DNA of 64,000 nucleotides from Aeromicrobium sp. Root236 (GCF_001428805.1 NZ_LMIS01000001.1:1910976-1974975), one strand, 5' to 3'; counted from the stretch's first letter, positions 41,901 to 50,960 are shown. The notes: generated by a model from the sequence alone, not told the origin. A program made the numbers and translations.

Positions 41901-42352
41901 TCCTCTGGGTGCGCCACGGCCAGTCGACCTGGAACGTCATCGACCGCATGCAGGGCCACGAGCTCAGCCCGCCGTTGACCGACCTCGGCCGCCAGCAGGC
42001 CACCCGGACCGCGGAGCTCCTCGTGGACCGTGAGGTCGTACGCATCCTCACCTCCCCCGCCGTGCGTGCCCGGCAGACCGCCGACATCATCGCCGACCGG
42101 CTCGGCCTCGAGGTCGTCGAGGAACCGCTGCTCCTGGAGAAGGGGCTCGAGGAGGACTACGCCTCCGTGCTGGTCCGCGTGCAGCAGCTCCTGGAGCAGG
42201 ACCTGCCGCGCCACACCGTCGCCGTCAGCCACGGCGACACCATCGGTCTCGCCGTCGGACTGCTCAGCGGCCGGCGACCCGAGCTGCCGGCGAACGGCTC
42301 CATCACGCACGTCGATCCCGACACTCGACAGGTCGCCATCTCGATGCCCTAG
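41897..42352 (+). CDS. Histidine phosphatase (possible alpha-ribazole phosphatase)
   Basis: A 151-residue histidine phosphatase: the RHG motif in ILWVRHGQSTWN with catalytic His near residue 7, LTDLGRQQA, SPAVRARQTA, and the second His in VAVSHGDTIG. As last gene of the riboswitch-controlled cobalamin operon it may remove phosphate from alpha-ribazole-5'-phosphate or adenosylcobalamin-5'-phosphate. The superfamily is broad, so this rests on context. GTG 41897 overlaps the cobA stop. Confidence 0.88.
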   Translation: MILWVRHGQSTWNVIDRMQGHELSPPLTDLGRQQATRTAELLVDREVVRILTSPAVRARQTADIIADRLGLEVVEEPLLLEKGLEEDYASVLVRVQQLLEQDLPRHTVAVSHGDTIGLAVGLLSGRRPELPANGSITHVDPDTRQVAISMP

Positions 42353-42354
42353 GA

Positions 42355-42470
42355 TGACTTTCACCGAGGTCGAGGAAGCCGGTGCAACTCCGGCGCAGTA
42401 GCGCTACTGTGACACCCGCATCAGCGAGTGGAGCCAGACCCGAAGCCTCGGAATTTCATCCATTCATGGG
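42355..42470 (+). ncRNA. Cobalamin riboswitch upstream of cbtB
   Basis: The core reads GAGGAAGCCGGTGCAACTCC, GGCGCAGTAGCGCTACTGTGAC, then GAGCCAGACCCGAAGCCTCGG. CCGAGG at 42364 pairs with CCTCGG at about 42446 to close P1. It lies between the histidine phosphatase and the cobalt transporter. Confidence 0.95.
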
Positions 42471-42496
42471 ACGCAATCATCCCGTCAGGAGAATTC

Positions 42497-42709
42497 ATGT
42501 CACAGGTCACCACCGCCACACCCGAGATCGAGATCCCGTCGATCCCGCTCCGCGAGCTCGCCCCTTGGGCGCTGTTCTTCGGCCTCATCGGGGCCTTCAT
42601 CCTCTTCTTCATCAGCGCTGACCAGGGCGCGGTGTCGATCCCGGCCGGCACGGCCATCCACGAGTGGGTCCACGATGGACGCCACCTGCTCGGATTCCCC
42701 TGCCACTGA
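42497..42709 (+). CDS. cbtB: Cobalt transporter small subunit CbtB
   Basis: A 70-residue protein with one membrane helix (LAPWALFFGLIGAFILFFIS, about 20-39) and the C-terminal histidine-rich HEWVHDGRHLLGFPCH that marks CbtB. It works with CbtA in predicted B12-regulated cobalt uptake. AGGAG lies seven bases before ATG 42497. The cobalamin riboswitch directly upstream supports the assignment. A stable hairpin follows the stop, between cbtB and cbtA. Confidence 0.95.
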   Translation: MSQVTTATPEIEIPSIPLRELAPWALFFGLIGAFILFFISADQGAVSIPAGTAIHEWVHDGRHLLGFPCH

Positions 42710-42722
42710 CCTGCCCCGACCC

Positions 42723-42749
42723 AGCCGGACTGCCCTCGGGCGTCCGGCT
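42723..42749 (+). terminator. Intercistronic hairpin between cbtB and cbtA
   Basis: AGCCGGAC (42723-42730) and GTCCGGCT (42742-42749) form a perfect 8-bp stem with an 11-nt loop followed by TTTC. It may be a partial terminator or an mRNA stabiliser that sets the cbtB:cbtA ratio. Confidence 0.6.
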
Positions 42750-42775
42750 TTCTCGGCATACCCGAACGGATTGAC

Positions 42776-43564
42776 ATGACCCCCCGCAACTTCCTCGTAC
42801 GAGGACTCCTCGCCGGCCTGATCGCCGGCATCCTGACCTTCGCGGTGGCCTACATCGCCGGCGAGCCGTCGGTCGACGCCGCCATCAAGGTCGAGTCGGC
42901 CGGCGATGCCCCGCACGCGCACGGCCAGTCGGCTCCCGCGACGCACGGCGGTGACCACCACGAAGAGGGCGGCACCGAGGTGTCGCGCCAGAACCAGTCG
43001 ACCTGGGGACTCGCCACCGCGACCATCTCGACCGGCATCGCGTTCGGCGGCATCGTGGCACTCGCCGCGGCATTCGCCCTCGGCCGGATCGGCCGGCTGC
43101 GACCGAGCCAGTCCACCGCGCTCGTCGCGGCTCTCGGCTTCGTGTCCGTCGCCCTGGTGCCGTTCATGAAGTACCCGGCCACGCCACCGGCGGTCGGCAA
43201 CGCCGACACGATCGGGGCCCGCACGACGCAGTACTTCGTGATGCTCGCGATCTCGGTGGTCGCGATGATCGCCGCCGTGATCCTGTTCCGCGCCCTCCTC
43301 GACCGGTTCGGCACCTACACCGCCGTCCTCACGAGCGCCGGCGCCTACCTCGCCGTCGTGATCCTCGCCGGTGCACTGATGCCGACGGTCAACGAGATCG
43401 GCGACTTCCCGGGCGACACGCTCTGGTACTTCCGCCGCGGCTCCCTCCTGACCCTCGCCACCCTGTGGGGCGTCATCGGCATCGCGCTGACCGGCCTGAT
43501 CGGCAAGCTGTACGCCCAGGAGTCGGCGACGCAGGCGCGCCGCGACCTGGCGGCGAGCCTGTGA
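42776..43564 (+). CDS. cbtA: Cobalt transporter subunit CbtA
   Basis: A 262-residue membrane protein of the CbtA family with about six helices. It starts RNFLVRGLLAGLIAGILTFAVAYIAGEP, has a histidine-rich loop (HAHGQSAP, HGGDHHEE) after helix 1 that could hold metal, and the MKYPATPPAVGN block typical of CbtA. It is the main subunit of predicted B12-regulated cobalt uptake. It shares the riboswitch upstream of cbtB. The stop overlaps cobT (GTGA). Confidence 0.95.
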   Translation: MTPRNFLVRGLLAGLIAGILTFAVAYIAGEPSVDAAIKVESAGDAPHAHGQSAPATHGGDHHEEGGTEVSRQNQSTWGLATATISTGIAFGGIVALAAAFALGRIGRLRPSQSTALVAALGFVSVALVPFMKYPATPPAVGNADTIGARTTQYFVMLAISVVAMIAAVILFRALLDRFGTYTAVLTSAGAYLAVVILAGALMPTVNEIGDFPGDTLWYFRRGSLLTLATLWGVIGIALTGLIGKLYAQESATQARRDLAASL

Positions 43565-44595
43565 ACGAGTACGAGCCCGTCGCGGCTCCTTCAGAAGTGG
43601 TCGGCGCCGCTGCGGCTGAACGGCTCGCCGGTCTCGCGACGCCGCCCGGCGCGCTCGGGCGGCTCGGCGACCTCGCGGTGTGGGTCGCCGCGACTCAGAG
43701 CATGGTCCCGCCGGCACCGGTCACCCGCGTGCGGGCCGTCATCTTCGCCGGCGACCACGGCGTCTCCGACCACGGCGTCTCGGCGTTCCCCAAGGCCATC
43801 ACCCCGGCCATGGTCCGCACGTTCCTGATGGGCAAGGCCGGCGTCTCGGTGCTCGCCGCCCAGCACGACGTGTCCGTACGCGTGCTCGATCTCGGCGTGG
43901 ACGACGACCTCGAGGGTGTCGCTCCGGAGGTCACCCGGTTCAAGGTCCGCCGTGGCAGCGGCGCGATCCACCTCGAGGACGCGCTCACCACCGACGAGAC
44001 GCTCCAGGCCATCGCGGCCGGCGAGACCGTCGCGGCCGAGGAGATCGCCGCCGGAGCACAGCTGCTGATCAGCGGCGACATGGGCATCGGCAACACGACG
44101 CCCGCCGCCGCGCTGATCGCCGCGTCGCTCGGCCTGCCCGCCATGGAGGTCACCGGGCGCGGCACGGGCATCGACGAGTCCGGACTCGCGCACAAGATGG
44201 CGGTCGTCCAGCAGGCGCTGGACCGCACCCGCGAACGTACGGGCGATCCGGTCGACACCCTCACCGCGCTGGGCAGCGCCGACCTCGCGGCAGCGGCCGG
44301 GTTCATGGCTGCCGCCGCACGGGCGGGCGTACCCGTGCTGCTCGACGGCGTGATCTCCGTGGCGGCTGCGGTCATGGCCGACCGGTTGGCGCCGGGTGCT
44401 GCCGCGTGGTTCGCGGCCGGCCACCGGTCGACCGAGCCGGCACAGTCGCTCGCGCTCGCCAAGCTCGGCCTCGAGCCGATCCTCGACATCGGCATGCGGC
44501 TCGGCGAGGGCAGTGGTGCGGTCGCCGCGGTGCCGCTCGTACGCTCGGCGGCCCTGCTGCTCTCCGACGTGGCGTTGCTCGCCGACCTGATGTGA
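43561..44595 (+). CDS. cobT: Nicotinate-nucleotide--dimethylbenzimidazole phosphoribosyltransferase CobT
   Basis: A 344-residue CobT. Family segments include RVRAVIFAGDHGVSDHGVSAFP, LISGDMGIGNTTPAAAL, EVTGRGTGIDESGLAHKM and the C-terminal LDIGMRLGEGSGAVAAVPLVRSA with the catalytic Glu in RLGEGSGA. It activates the lower ligand by forming alpha-ribazole-5'-phosphate. GTG 43561 overlaps the cbtA stop; cobS overlaps its own stop, giving a coupled uptake and nucleotide-loop operon. Confidence 0.96.
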   Translation: MNEYEPVAAPSEVVGAAAAERLAGLATPPGALGRLGDLAVWVAATQSMVPPAPVTRVRAVIFAGDHGVSDHGVSAFPKAITPAMVRTFLMGKAGVSVLAAQHDVSVRVLDLGVDDDLEGVAPEVTRFKVRRGSGAIHLEDALTTDETLQAIAAGETVAAEEIAAGAQLLISGDMGIGNTTPAAALIAASLGLPAMEVTGRGTGIDESGLAHKMAVVQQALDRTRERTGDPVDTLTALGSADLAAAAGFMAAAARAGVPVLLDGVISVAAAVMADRLAPGAAAWFAAGHRSTEPAQSLALAKLGLEPILDIGMRLGEGSGAVAAVPLVRSAALLLSDVALLADLM

Positions 44596-45347
44596 CCAAC
44601 TCCTGGCGGCTGGCCGTCGGCACGCTGACCGCCCTGCGGTGGCGGCATCCGACGGTCGTCGACCGGGATGTCGCCGGTGGCGCGATGCTGCTCGCGCCAC
44701 TCGCGGTCGTGCCCCTCGGCCTGCTCGTCGGGCTCGTCTCATGGGCCGGTCGCGAGCTGAAGCTGGCACCCCTCGCCGTCGCCCTCGTCGCGGTCGGCGC
44801 GCTGGCCCTCGGCAGCCGGGCGCTGCACCTCGACGGGTTGTCGGACGTCGCCGACGGGCTCACCGCGTCGTACGACCGGGAGCGCTCGCTCGAGGTCATG
44901 AAGGGCGGCACGGCGGGACCGGCTGGGGCGGCAGCGCTCGTGATCGTGCTCGGCATCCAGGCCGCTTCGCTGTCGGCGATCCTGTGCATGCCTCGCGGGC
45001 CCGTCATCGCTGGCCTGCTCGTCTGCTGCTCGCGGGCGATCCTCTCGGTGTGCTGCGCCCGCGGGGTCCCCGCCGCCCGGGCCGACGGCCTCGCCGTGAC
45101 GTACGCCGGCACGATCAGACGTACGTGGGCCGTGGCGACCTGGCTCGTGGTCGCGCTGCTGTGCGCCGGCGTGCTCGACTGGGCCGGTTGGCCGTGGTGG
45201 CGCGGGCTGGTCGTCGCCGGAGCGGGGCTGTTCGTCGGCGCGCTGCTGACGTACCGCTGTGTGTCCCGTTTCGGCGGCGTCACGGGCGATGTCTTCGGGG
45301 CGGCGATCGAGCTCACCCTGGCTGCGATGCTCGTCGCGGCGTCCTGA
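44592..45347 (+). CDS. cobS: Adenosylcobinamide-GDP ribazoletransferase CobS
   Basis: A 251-residue membrane enzyme with about six helices. The metal-binding signature LHLDGLSDVADGLTASYDRERSLEVMKGGTAGPAG (about 78-112) is intact, and RFGGVTGDVFGAAIEL near the end is a second CobS hallmark. It joins adenosylcobinamide-GDP to alpha-ribazole at the membrane. GTG 44592 overlaps the cobT stop. Confidence 0.95.
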   Translation: MTNSWRLAVGTLTALRWRHPTVVDRDVAGGAMLLAPLAVVPLGLLVGLVSWAGRELKLAPLAVALVAVGALALGSRALHLDGLSDVADGLTASYDRERSLEVMKGGTAGPAGAAALVIVLGIQAASLSAILCMPRGPVIAGLLVCCSRAILSVCCARGVPAARADGLAVTYAGTIRRTWAVATWLVVALLCAGVLDWAGWPWWRGLVVAGAGLFVGALLTYRCVSRFGGVTGDVFGAAIELTLAAMLVAAS

Positions 45348-45358
45348 ACAATCTTCGT

Positions 45359-45805
45359 GTGAAGCTCACCCCCTGCGACTGGTCCGACCCCGACGCCGTG
45401 GCACTGCGCGCGGCCCAACGGGTCGACATCGAGGCGCGCTACGGCACTCCCGACAGCGAGCCCGGACCGGCCCCGACGGCCGACGACATCACGGCGTTCT
45501 TCCTGCTGCGGGACGGCGACGAGGCCGTGGCGTGCGGCGGCCTGCGCGCGATCGACCCCACGAGCGGCGAGATCAAGCGCATGTTCGTACCAGCCGAGCA
45601 CCGCGGTCGCGGGTTCTCACGGATCGTCCTCAACGGCCTCGAGAAGCACGCCCGATCGCTGGGCTGGTCCCGGCTGCTGCTCGAGACCGGTGATCGCCAG
45701 CCCGAGGCCGTCGGCCTGTACGAGTCGGCGGGCTACCGCCGCATCCCCAGCTTCGGCCACTACACCGGCAGCGACCTCTCCCTCTGCTTCGCCAAGGACC
45801 TCTAG
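45359..45805 (+). CDS. GNAT-family N-acetyltransferase
   Basis: A 148-residue GNAT protein: CGGLRAIDPTSGEIKRMFVPAEHRGRGFSRIVLNGLEKHARSLGWSRLLLETGDRQPEAVGLYESAGYRRIPSFGHYT. The RGRGFS stretch is the acetyl-CoA pyrophosphate loop (Q/RxxGxG/A). GTG 45359 is the only suitable start. It is 11 bases from cobS and may be co-transcribed, but nothing ties it to cobalamin. The acceptor substrate is unknown. Confidence 0.88.
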   Translation: MKLTPCDWSDPDAVALRAAQRVDIEARYGTPDSEPGPAPTADDITAFFLLRDGDEAVACGGLRAIDPTSGEIKRMFVPAEHRGRGFSRIVLNGLEKHARSLGWSRLLLETGDRQPEAVGLYESAGYRRIPSFGHYTGSDLSLCFAKDL

Positions 45806-45811
45806 AGTCAC

Positions 45812-45901
45812 CGGTTTACCAAGAGGTCAGGGTGTTGTGCCACCCCTCAGGGCGCGCGCACCGTGAGGAGTGGCGGTTTGCCCTGACCTCTTGGTAAACC
45901 G
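45812..45901. repeat. Compound palindrome with perfect 21-bp arms between convergent genes
   Basis: Outer arms 45812-45832 and 45881-45901 are perfect 21-bp inverted copies (core TTTACCAAGAGGTCAGG). Inside them a second stem pairs GCCACCCCTCA (45839-45849) with TGAGGAGTGGC (45864-45874) with one mismatch. It fills the gap between the GNAT gene and cobU and could terminate both. Confidence 0.8.
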
Positions 45902-45909
45902 CCAACAGG

Positions 45910-46440
45910 TCAGAGGCGGAGGACCCGGCCGGCGACGACGAGCATGACGTCGTCGCACTCCTCGGCGACACGCTGGTTGACGGTGCCGAGCAGGTCGCGG
46001 AACACCCGGCCCGATCGATGCTCGGGCACGACGCTCATGCCGACCTCGTTGGTCACCGCGACGACGGTGCCCTGGTGCTCGGCGATCGCGGTCAGCGCCT
46101 CGTCGAGCCGTTCGAACAGCACCGGCTCCCAGTCCTCGAGCACCGCGTCCCAGCCGTCGAGCTCGTCGATGACCGACGTGAGCCACGTGCCGAGGCAGTC
46201 GATCAGCACAGCACCCTCGGCGGACCGCACGGCCTCGCCGAGATCGCTCGTCTCGACAGTCTTCCAGTACGCCGGCCGCCGGCTCTGGTGCCGCGCGATC
46301 CGCGCCGCCCACTCGGGGTCCGACACCGGATCGGCGGGCGGCCCCGGAGCCACGTAGGTGACCGTCGGCTCGGCCAGCAGCAACGACTCGGCGTGGAACG
46401 ACTTGCCGGAGCGTACGCCGCCCGTGATCAGGACCTTCAT
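45910..46440 (-). CDS. cobU: Adenosylcobinamide kinase / guanylyltransferase CobU
   Basis: A 176-residue CobU. The P-loop GGVRSGKSFHAE (about 7-18), YVAPG, the guanylate-accepting region RIARHQSRRPAYWKTVE with His, LIDCLGTWLTSV and VTNEVGMSVVPEHRSGRVFRDLLGTVNQ are all present. It phosphorylates adenosylcobinamide and adds GMP. It is alone on the minus strand, divergent from cobD by 59 bases in which no riboswitch is visible. Confidence 0.96.
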   Translation of the reverse strand: MKVLITGGVRSGKSFHAESLLLAEPTVTYVAPGPPADPVSDPEWAARIARHQSRRPAYWKTVETSDLGEAVRSAEGAVLIDCLGTWLTSVIDELDGWDAVLEDWEPVLFERLDEALTAIAEHQGTVVAVTNEVGMSVVPEHRSGRVFRDLLGTVNQRVAEECDDVMLVVAGRVLRL

Positions 46441-46499
46441 CGCACCTCGCTACTGTCGAGATCACCTTACCGACCACGATCGTCCCCTGAGGAGCCCGA

Positions 46500-47432
46500 A
46501 TGCGTGCACGTGCCGCCGGCCTCGCACTGGGATTCGCCGCGGACCGCATGTTCGGCGATCCCGCCCGCTTCCACCCGGTCGCCGGCTTCGGCCTGATGGC
46601 CCGCGACGTCGAGCGCCAGGTCTATCGTGACGACCGCACGATGGGCCTGGCCTACACGTCGGTCCTCGTCGGCGGCGTCGCCGCGGCCGGCTTCCTCGCC
46701 GAGCGTGCGGTCGGTGGCCGTCCCGTCATGCGTACGCTCCTCACCGCCGCAACGACGTGGACTGCCCTCGGCGGCCGTTCCCTGTCGCAGGAGGCCTCGT
46801 ACGTACGAGCGTGGCTCGACGCCGACAACCTCCCAGCCGCTCGGGAGCAGCTCACCCACCTCGTCGGCCGCGACCCGTCGTCGCTCGACGAGCAGGAGAT
46901 CTCTCGCGCCGTCGTCGAGTCCGTCGCCGAGAACACCTCCGACGCCGTGGTCGCCCCCTTGCTCGCCGGGGCAGTCGGTGGCGTGGCGGGCATCGCGGCC
47001 TATCGGGCCGCCAACACGCTCGACGCCATGGTGGGCCACCGCAGCCCGCGCCATCGCAACTTCGGCTGGGCCTCGGCGCGCCTCGACGACCTGCTCAACC
47101 TCGTGCCCGCACGGGTGTCGGCTCTCCTCGCCGCGGCGCTCGCCCCGGTGGTCGGCGGCAGCGGCGAGATCGCGTTGCGCACCTGGACCCGCGACGCGGG
47201 TCGTCACCCGAGCCCCAACGCCGGACCCGTCGAGGCGGCGTTCGCCGGCGCGCTCGGCGTGCAGCTCGGCGGCACGAACGTCTACGGCGAGCGGGTCGAG
47301 CACCGCCCGACGCTGGGCGACGGACCCGTCGCGCTGCCGGGTGACATCGACCGGTCCGTACGCCTCGCCGACGCTGTCGGCCTCGCCGCCCTCGCGGTCA
47401 GCGTCGTCGTCGCGCTCAAGCGCCGCCGATGA
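46500..47432 (+). CDS. cobD: Adenosylcobinamide-phosphate synthase CobD (CbiB)
   Basis: A 310-residue membrane protein of the CbiB/CobD family. GFAADRMFGDPARFHPVAGFG at the start, VESVAENTSDAVVAPLLAGAVGGVAGIAAYRAANTLDAMVGHR in the middle and ARVSALLAA near the end are signatures. It attaches aminopropanol (phosphate) to adenosylcobyric acid. GAGGAG precedes ATG 46500. Its stop overlaps the following SDR gene in ATGA. Confidence 0.95.
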   Translation: MRARAAGLALGFAADRMFGDPARFHPVAGFGLMARDVERQVYRDDRTMGLAYTSVLVGGVAAAGFLAERAVGGRPVMRTLLTAATTWTALGGRSLSQEASYVRAWLDADNLPAAREQLTHLVGRDPSSLDEQEISRAVVESVAENTSDAVVAPLLAGAVGGVAGIAAYRAANTLDAMVGHRSPRHRNFGWASARLDDLLNLVPARVSALLAAALAPVVGGSGEIALRTWTRDAGRHPSPNAGPVEAAFAGALGVQLGGTNVYGERVEHRPTLGDGPVALPGDIDRSVRLADAVGLAALAVSVVVALKRRR

Positions 47433-48139
47433 CCACGATCGTCACGGGCGGCACCCGCGGCATCGGGGCGGCCATCACCCGTGCCCTGGCCTCGGACGGC
47501 CACGACGTCGTCGCCTCGTACGTACGTGACGATGCGAGCGCCGAGGCCCTCGCGGCCGAGCTCGAGGCGGTCCACGTCGTACGCGCCGACGTGACGACGA
47601 CCGACGGCATCGACACGCTGTTCAACGCCGCGCAGGAACGAGGCCCGGTCACCGGGCTCGTCAACAACGCCGGCGCCACGATGCACGTCGGACCCTTGGC
47701 CGAGACCGACCCCGAGGTCATCCGGTCGGTCATCGACCTCAACCTGACGGCCGCGGTGCTGTGCGCCCGGCGAGCCGTGCAGGCCATGACCGCGGGCGGC
47801 ACGATCGTCAACATCTCCTCGGGCGCGGCGACGCTGGGCTCACCCGGCGAGTACGTCCACTACGCCGCCGCCAAGGCCGGGGTGGACGCCCTCACCGTGG
47901 GGCTCGGCAAGGAGGTGGCGTCGCTGGGCATCCGCGTCGTCGGCGTGGCACCCGGCACGATCCGCACCGGCATCCACGCGGACGCCGGCGACCCCGGCCG
48001 ACCAGACCGCGTGGCGGAGCGCGTGCCACTGGGCCGGGCCGGCGAGCCCGACGACATCGCCGGCGCCGTGGCGTGGCTGTTCCGGCCCGAGGCCGCCTAT
48101 GTCACTGCGACGACGATCCGGATCACTGGCGGGATGTGA
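47429..48139 (+). CDS. Short-chain dehydrogenase/reductase coupled to cobD
   Basis: A 236-residue [11 protein letters not shown] (about 6-13), VNNAG, catalytic Ser in [10 protein letters not shown] and the YAAAK Tyr-Lys pair, then a C-terminal [19 protein letters not shown] typical of FabG-like enzymes. Translational coupling to cobD (ATGA) suggests a linked role, for example in supplying the aminopropanol precursor, but no known cobalamin step requires an SDR. The 3' end overlaps convergent cobK by 17 bp. Confidence 0.9.
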   Translation: MTTIVTGGTRGIGAAITRALASDGHDVVASYVRDDASAEALAAELEAVHVVRADVTTTDGIDTLFNAAQERGPVTGLVNNAGATMHVGPLAETDPEVIRSVIDLNLTAAVLCARRAVQAMTAGGTIVNISSGAATLGSPGEYVHYAAAKAGVDALTVGLGKEVASLGIRVVGVAPGTIRTGIHADAGDPGRPDRVAERVPLGRAGEPDDIAGAVAWLFRPEAAYVTATTIRITGGM

Positions 48140-48857
48140 CCCAGGCGGCGGCTGCCGCCGGATCTTTGACGAGCTCGACGTCGGCCGGCACCGCCGAGCG
48201 ACGGACGATCACGACCTCGAGGCCACGTTCGTTGGCGACCTGCATCTTGGACCACGTGTAGGAACCGCCGGAGTCCTTCGTGACGAGAACGTCGACGTCG
48301 GCCATGACCCGGCGCTCGTCCTCCAGCCCGTACGGGCCACGGCTCCTCAGCAGCGTCCACATCTCCGGCAGCTCGAAGTCCGGCTCGTCGACGACCCGCA
48401 CGAGCGCAGCCTTGCCCGAGAGCGCGTCGACGAAGCGGTGGAGCGACTGGCGGCCGATGGTGAGGAACGGACGATCGCCGAGGGTCGCGGTGAGTCCGGC
48501 CGCCTCGTCGTGGTCGTCGACCCAGTGCCAGCGGTCCGAGCCCGGCGCTTCGGACCAGCCCGGCCGTTCCAGCCTCAGCAGCGGCACCCCGTCGGCGTGG
48601 CACGCGGCGGCGGCGTTGGCGCTCATGCCCTCTGCAAACGGATGCGTCGCGTCGACGACCGCCGAGATGCGCATCTCCATCAGGTACGACCGCAGCCCGG
48701 ACACCCCGCCGAACCCGCCGATCTGCACCGCGCCGACCGGCAGCCGCGGGCGGGCGACCCGGCCGGCGAGCGACGACACGAAACGTACGTGCGCCTCCTG
48801 CAGCAGCACCGCGAGCTCACGCGCCTCGGAGGTGCCGCCGAGCACCAGCACCGTCAT
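48123..48857 (-). CDS. cobK: Precorrin-6A reductase CobK
   Basis: A 244-residue CobK/Cbi[18 protein letters not shown] at the start, [20 protein letters not shown] in the middle, then [16 protein letters not shown] and [31 protein letters not shown]. It reduces precorrin-6A to precorrin-6B with NADPH. ATG 48857 overlaps the cobQ stop (ATGA). Last gene of the minus-strand trio with the ABM-membrane protein and cobQ. Confidence 0.95.
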   Translation of the reverse strand: MTVLVLGGTSEARELAVLLQEAHVRFVSSLAGRVARPRLPVGAVQIGGFGGVSGLRSYLMEMRISAVVDATHPFAEGMSANAAAACHADGVPLLRLERPGWSEAPGSDRWHWVDDHDEAAGLTATLGDRPFLTIGRQSLHRFVDALSGKAALVRVVDEPDFELPEMWTLLRSRGPYGLEDERRVMADVDVLVTKDSGGSYTWSKMQVANERGLEVVIVRRSAVPADVELVKDPAAAAAWVTSRQ

Positions 48858-50338
48858 GAGGACGCTCCGGGCGGCAGGACCGGCACCGGCGGTGCACCGT
48901 CGGTGGCGATCGTGAGCAGCGCGTCGACGTCGAGGTGACGCTCGACGAGGTCGCCGAGCAGGTCGAGCCGCTGCTCGCGGCGGGCGGCGAAGCTGACGTC
49001 CGACGGCTCGTACGCCCGACCGCCGAGCCCGGCCGCCTCGGCGAGGAACGCGCGACGGAACTCGTCGGACTCCAGGCTGCCGTGCCACATCGTGCCGAAC
49101 ACGTTGGCTGAGCGGGCCCCGCCGAGGAACTCCTCGTCGCCGCCCTGGGTGATGCGGCCGTGGTGGATCTCGTAACCCGTCACGTCCGTGCTGAGCGCCG
49201 TGCCGGTCGGCAGCCGCAGCACCTTGTCGGCCCGGAACGTCGTGGTGACGTCGAGCAGGCCCAGCCCGTCGGCGGTCGCACCGGCGTCGCCCTCGACGCC
49301 GTCGGGATCGCTGACCGTGCGGCCGAGCATCTGGAAGCCACCGCAGATGCCCAGCACCGGCAGACCCGCCGCCGCGTGCTCGAGCACGGCCCGGTCGAGG
49401 CCGCGCGACCGCAGCCAGGCGAGGTCGGAGATCGTGGCACGGGTGCCCGGCAGCACGATGACGTCGGCCCCGCTGAGGTCCTGCGGCTTGCCGGCGAACA
49501 CGACGTCGACCCCCGGCTCCAGGCCCAGCGCGTCGACGTCCGTGAAGTTGCTGATGCGCGGCATCCGGATCACCGCGACCCGCAGAGCTGCGTCGCGGTT
49601 CGCCGAACGGCGGCCCTCGAGGTCGAGGGCATCCTCGGAGTCGAGCCACACGTCGGGGCTCCAGGGCAGCACGCCGAAGACACGGCGACCGGTCAGCGCC
49701 TCCAGCTGGTCGAGCCCCGGCCGCAGCAGCGTCTCGTCGCCACGGAACTTGTTGACCACGAACCCTGCCACGAGCCGCTGGTCGTCCGGCTCGAGCAGCG
49801 CGACAGTGCCGTACATCGCCGCGAACACCCCGCCGCGATCGATGTCACCGACCACGACCGTCGGGATGTCAGCGTGCCGGGCGAGGCCCATGTTGACGTA
49901 GTCGCCCGCCCGCAGGTTGATCTCCGCCGGGCTGCCGGCGCCCTCGCTCACCACCAGGTCGAACCGCGACGCCAGATCGTCGTACGCCTCGTGGGCCGCC
50001 GCGGCCAGGTGCGTACGGCCGCCGATGAACTCTGCTGACGAGATCTCACCCGCCGGCCGGCCCATCACGACGACGTGGCTCTTGCGGTCACCGCCGGGCT
50101 TGAGCAGCACGGGGTTCATCGCGGCCTCGGGCACGGCTCCGGCGGCCAGCGCCTGGATCCACTGCGCCCGGCCGATCTCGGCCCCGTCGGCACACACCAT
50201 CGAGTTGTTGGACATGTTCTGCGCCTTGTAGGGCGCGACCTTGAGCCCCCGGCGCGCGAACGCACGGCACAGGCCCGTGGTGACGATGCTCTTGCCGGCG
50301 TCCGAGGTCGTACCCGCGACCAGCAGCGACCCGCTCAT
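48854..50338 (-). CDS. cobQ: Cobyric acid synthase CobQ
   Basis: A 494-residue CobQ/CbiP. The dethiobiotin-synthetase-like N-domain has [19 protein letters not shown] and [28 protein letters not shown] and [13 protein letters not shown] follow. The GATase domain carries the nucleophile Cys in [12 protein letters not shown] and the late His in GYEIHHGR. It amidates carboxylates b, d, e and g of adenosylcobyrinic acid a,c-diamide. The start overlaps the upstream ABM-membrane gene. Confidence 0.96.
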   Translation of the reverse strand: MSGSLLVAGTTSDAGKSIVTTGLCRAFARRGLKVAPYKAQNMSNNSMVCADGAEIGRAQWIQALAAGAVPEAAMNPVLLKPGGDRKSHVVVMGRPAGEISSAEFIGGRTHLAAAAHEAYDDLASRFDLVVSEGAGSPAEINLRAGDYVNMGLARHADIPTVVVGDIDRGGVFAAMYGTVALLEPDDQRLVAGFVVNKFRGDETLLRPGLDQLEALTGRRVFGVLPWSPDVWLDSEDALDLEGRRSANRDAALRVAVIRMPRISNFTDVDALGLEPGVDVVFAGKPQDLSGADVIVLPGTRATISDLAWLRSRGLDRAVLEHAAAGLPVLGICGGFQMLGRTVSDPDGVEGDAGATADGLGLLDVTTTFRADKVLRLPTGTALSTDVTGYEIHHGRITQGGDEEFLGGARSANVFGTMWHGSLESDEFRRAFLAEAAGLGGRAYEPSDVSFAARREQRLDLLGDLVERHLDVDALLTIATDGAPPVPVLPPGASS

Positions 50339-50901
50339 CGCGTACGCGCCGCGTTGAGCCAGCCGTGCAACAGCCGGGTGATCCACGGCAGGGCGAGGTA
50401 CGTCATGAGCGGCGTCATGACCCCGGTGATCACGAGCACGCGCAGCGGCAGCCACCAGTCGGCGGCGAAGTCCTTGGCGAGGTAGTTGGCCGCGAGGCTC
50501 AGCGGGAGGAACACGATGAAGATCGCGCACATCTGCTTCCACCGCGGCGGCGCGGGGGCGGCGCTGCGCAGGTCCTGCACGTCGACGCTCGACGGCTCGT
50601 CGAACCAGCCCTCGATGCCGGTGCGGTGCTCGCGAGCGGACTCGTCGACGAATCCCTGCGCCGAGTCGAGCCACCAGCGGCGCTGCGCCGACAGCTCCCA
50701 CGCCTCGAGGGACTCCTGCGACGAGAACCGGTAGAGCATGTGCCACTCGGCCGACGACTCCTCAGGGCGTACCCAGCCCGATCCCAGGAACCCGTCGAAG
50801 CGCTCGGCGAGCTCGGTGCCGGCGCGCAGCCAGGCGAGCATCTGGTCCTCCTGCGACGGATCCACCTGTCGCGTGATGGAGACGGTGACGGGCCCGGACA
50901 T
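50335..50901 (-). CDS. ABM-domain protein with C-terminal membrane helices
   Basis: A 188-residue protein. Residues 1-105 form an antibiotic-biosynthesis-monooxygenase fold (VTVSITRQVDPSQEDQMLAWLRAGTELAERFDGFLGSGWVRP...). Two hydrophobic helices follow (CAIFIVFLPLSLAANYLA and VLVITGVMTPLMTYLALPW). This ABM-plus-membrane layout is a known family with no proven function. Its stop overlaps the cobQ start in ATGA, so it is the first gene of a coupled cobQ-cobK operon. No riboswitch is visible upstream. Confidence 0.85.
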   Translation of the reverse strand: MSGPVTVSITRQVDPSQEDQMLAWLRAGTELAERFDGFLGSGWVRPEESSAEWHMLYRFSSQESLEAWELSAQRRWWLDSAQGFVDESAREHRTGIEGWFDEPSSVDVQDLRSAAPAPPRWKQMCAIFIVFLPLSLAANYLAKDFAADWWLPLRVLVITGVMTPLMTYLALPWITRLLHGWLNAARTR

Positions 50902-50960
50902 GCCACCAGCCTAGGACTGCGCGCGACCCGTGCCGACCACGCCTGTTGCGACGACGGCGA

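Noticed and set aside
42353..42496. Short open frames within the riboswitch leader before cbtB
   Set aside because: The conserved riboswitch core accounts for this stretch and the frames lack ribosome sites.
45806..45909. The compound palindrome as a tRNA or known small RNA
   Set aside because: There is no cloverleaf, anticodon arm or CCA end; it is simply two nested stems.
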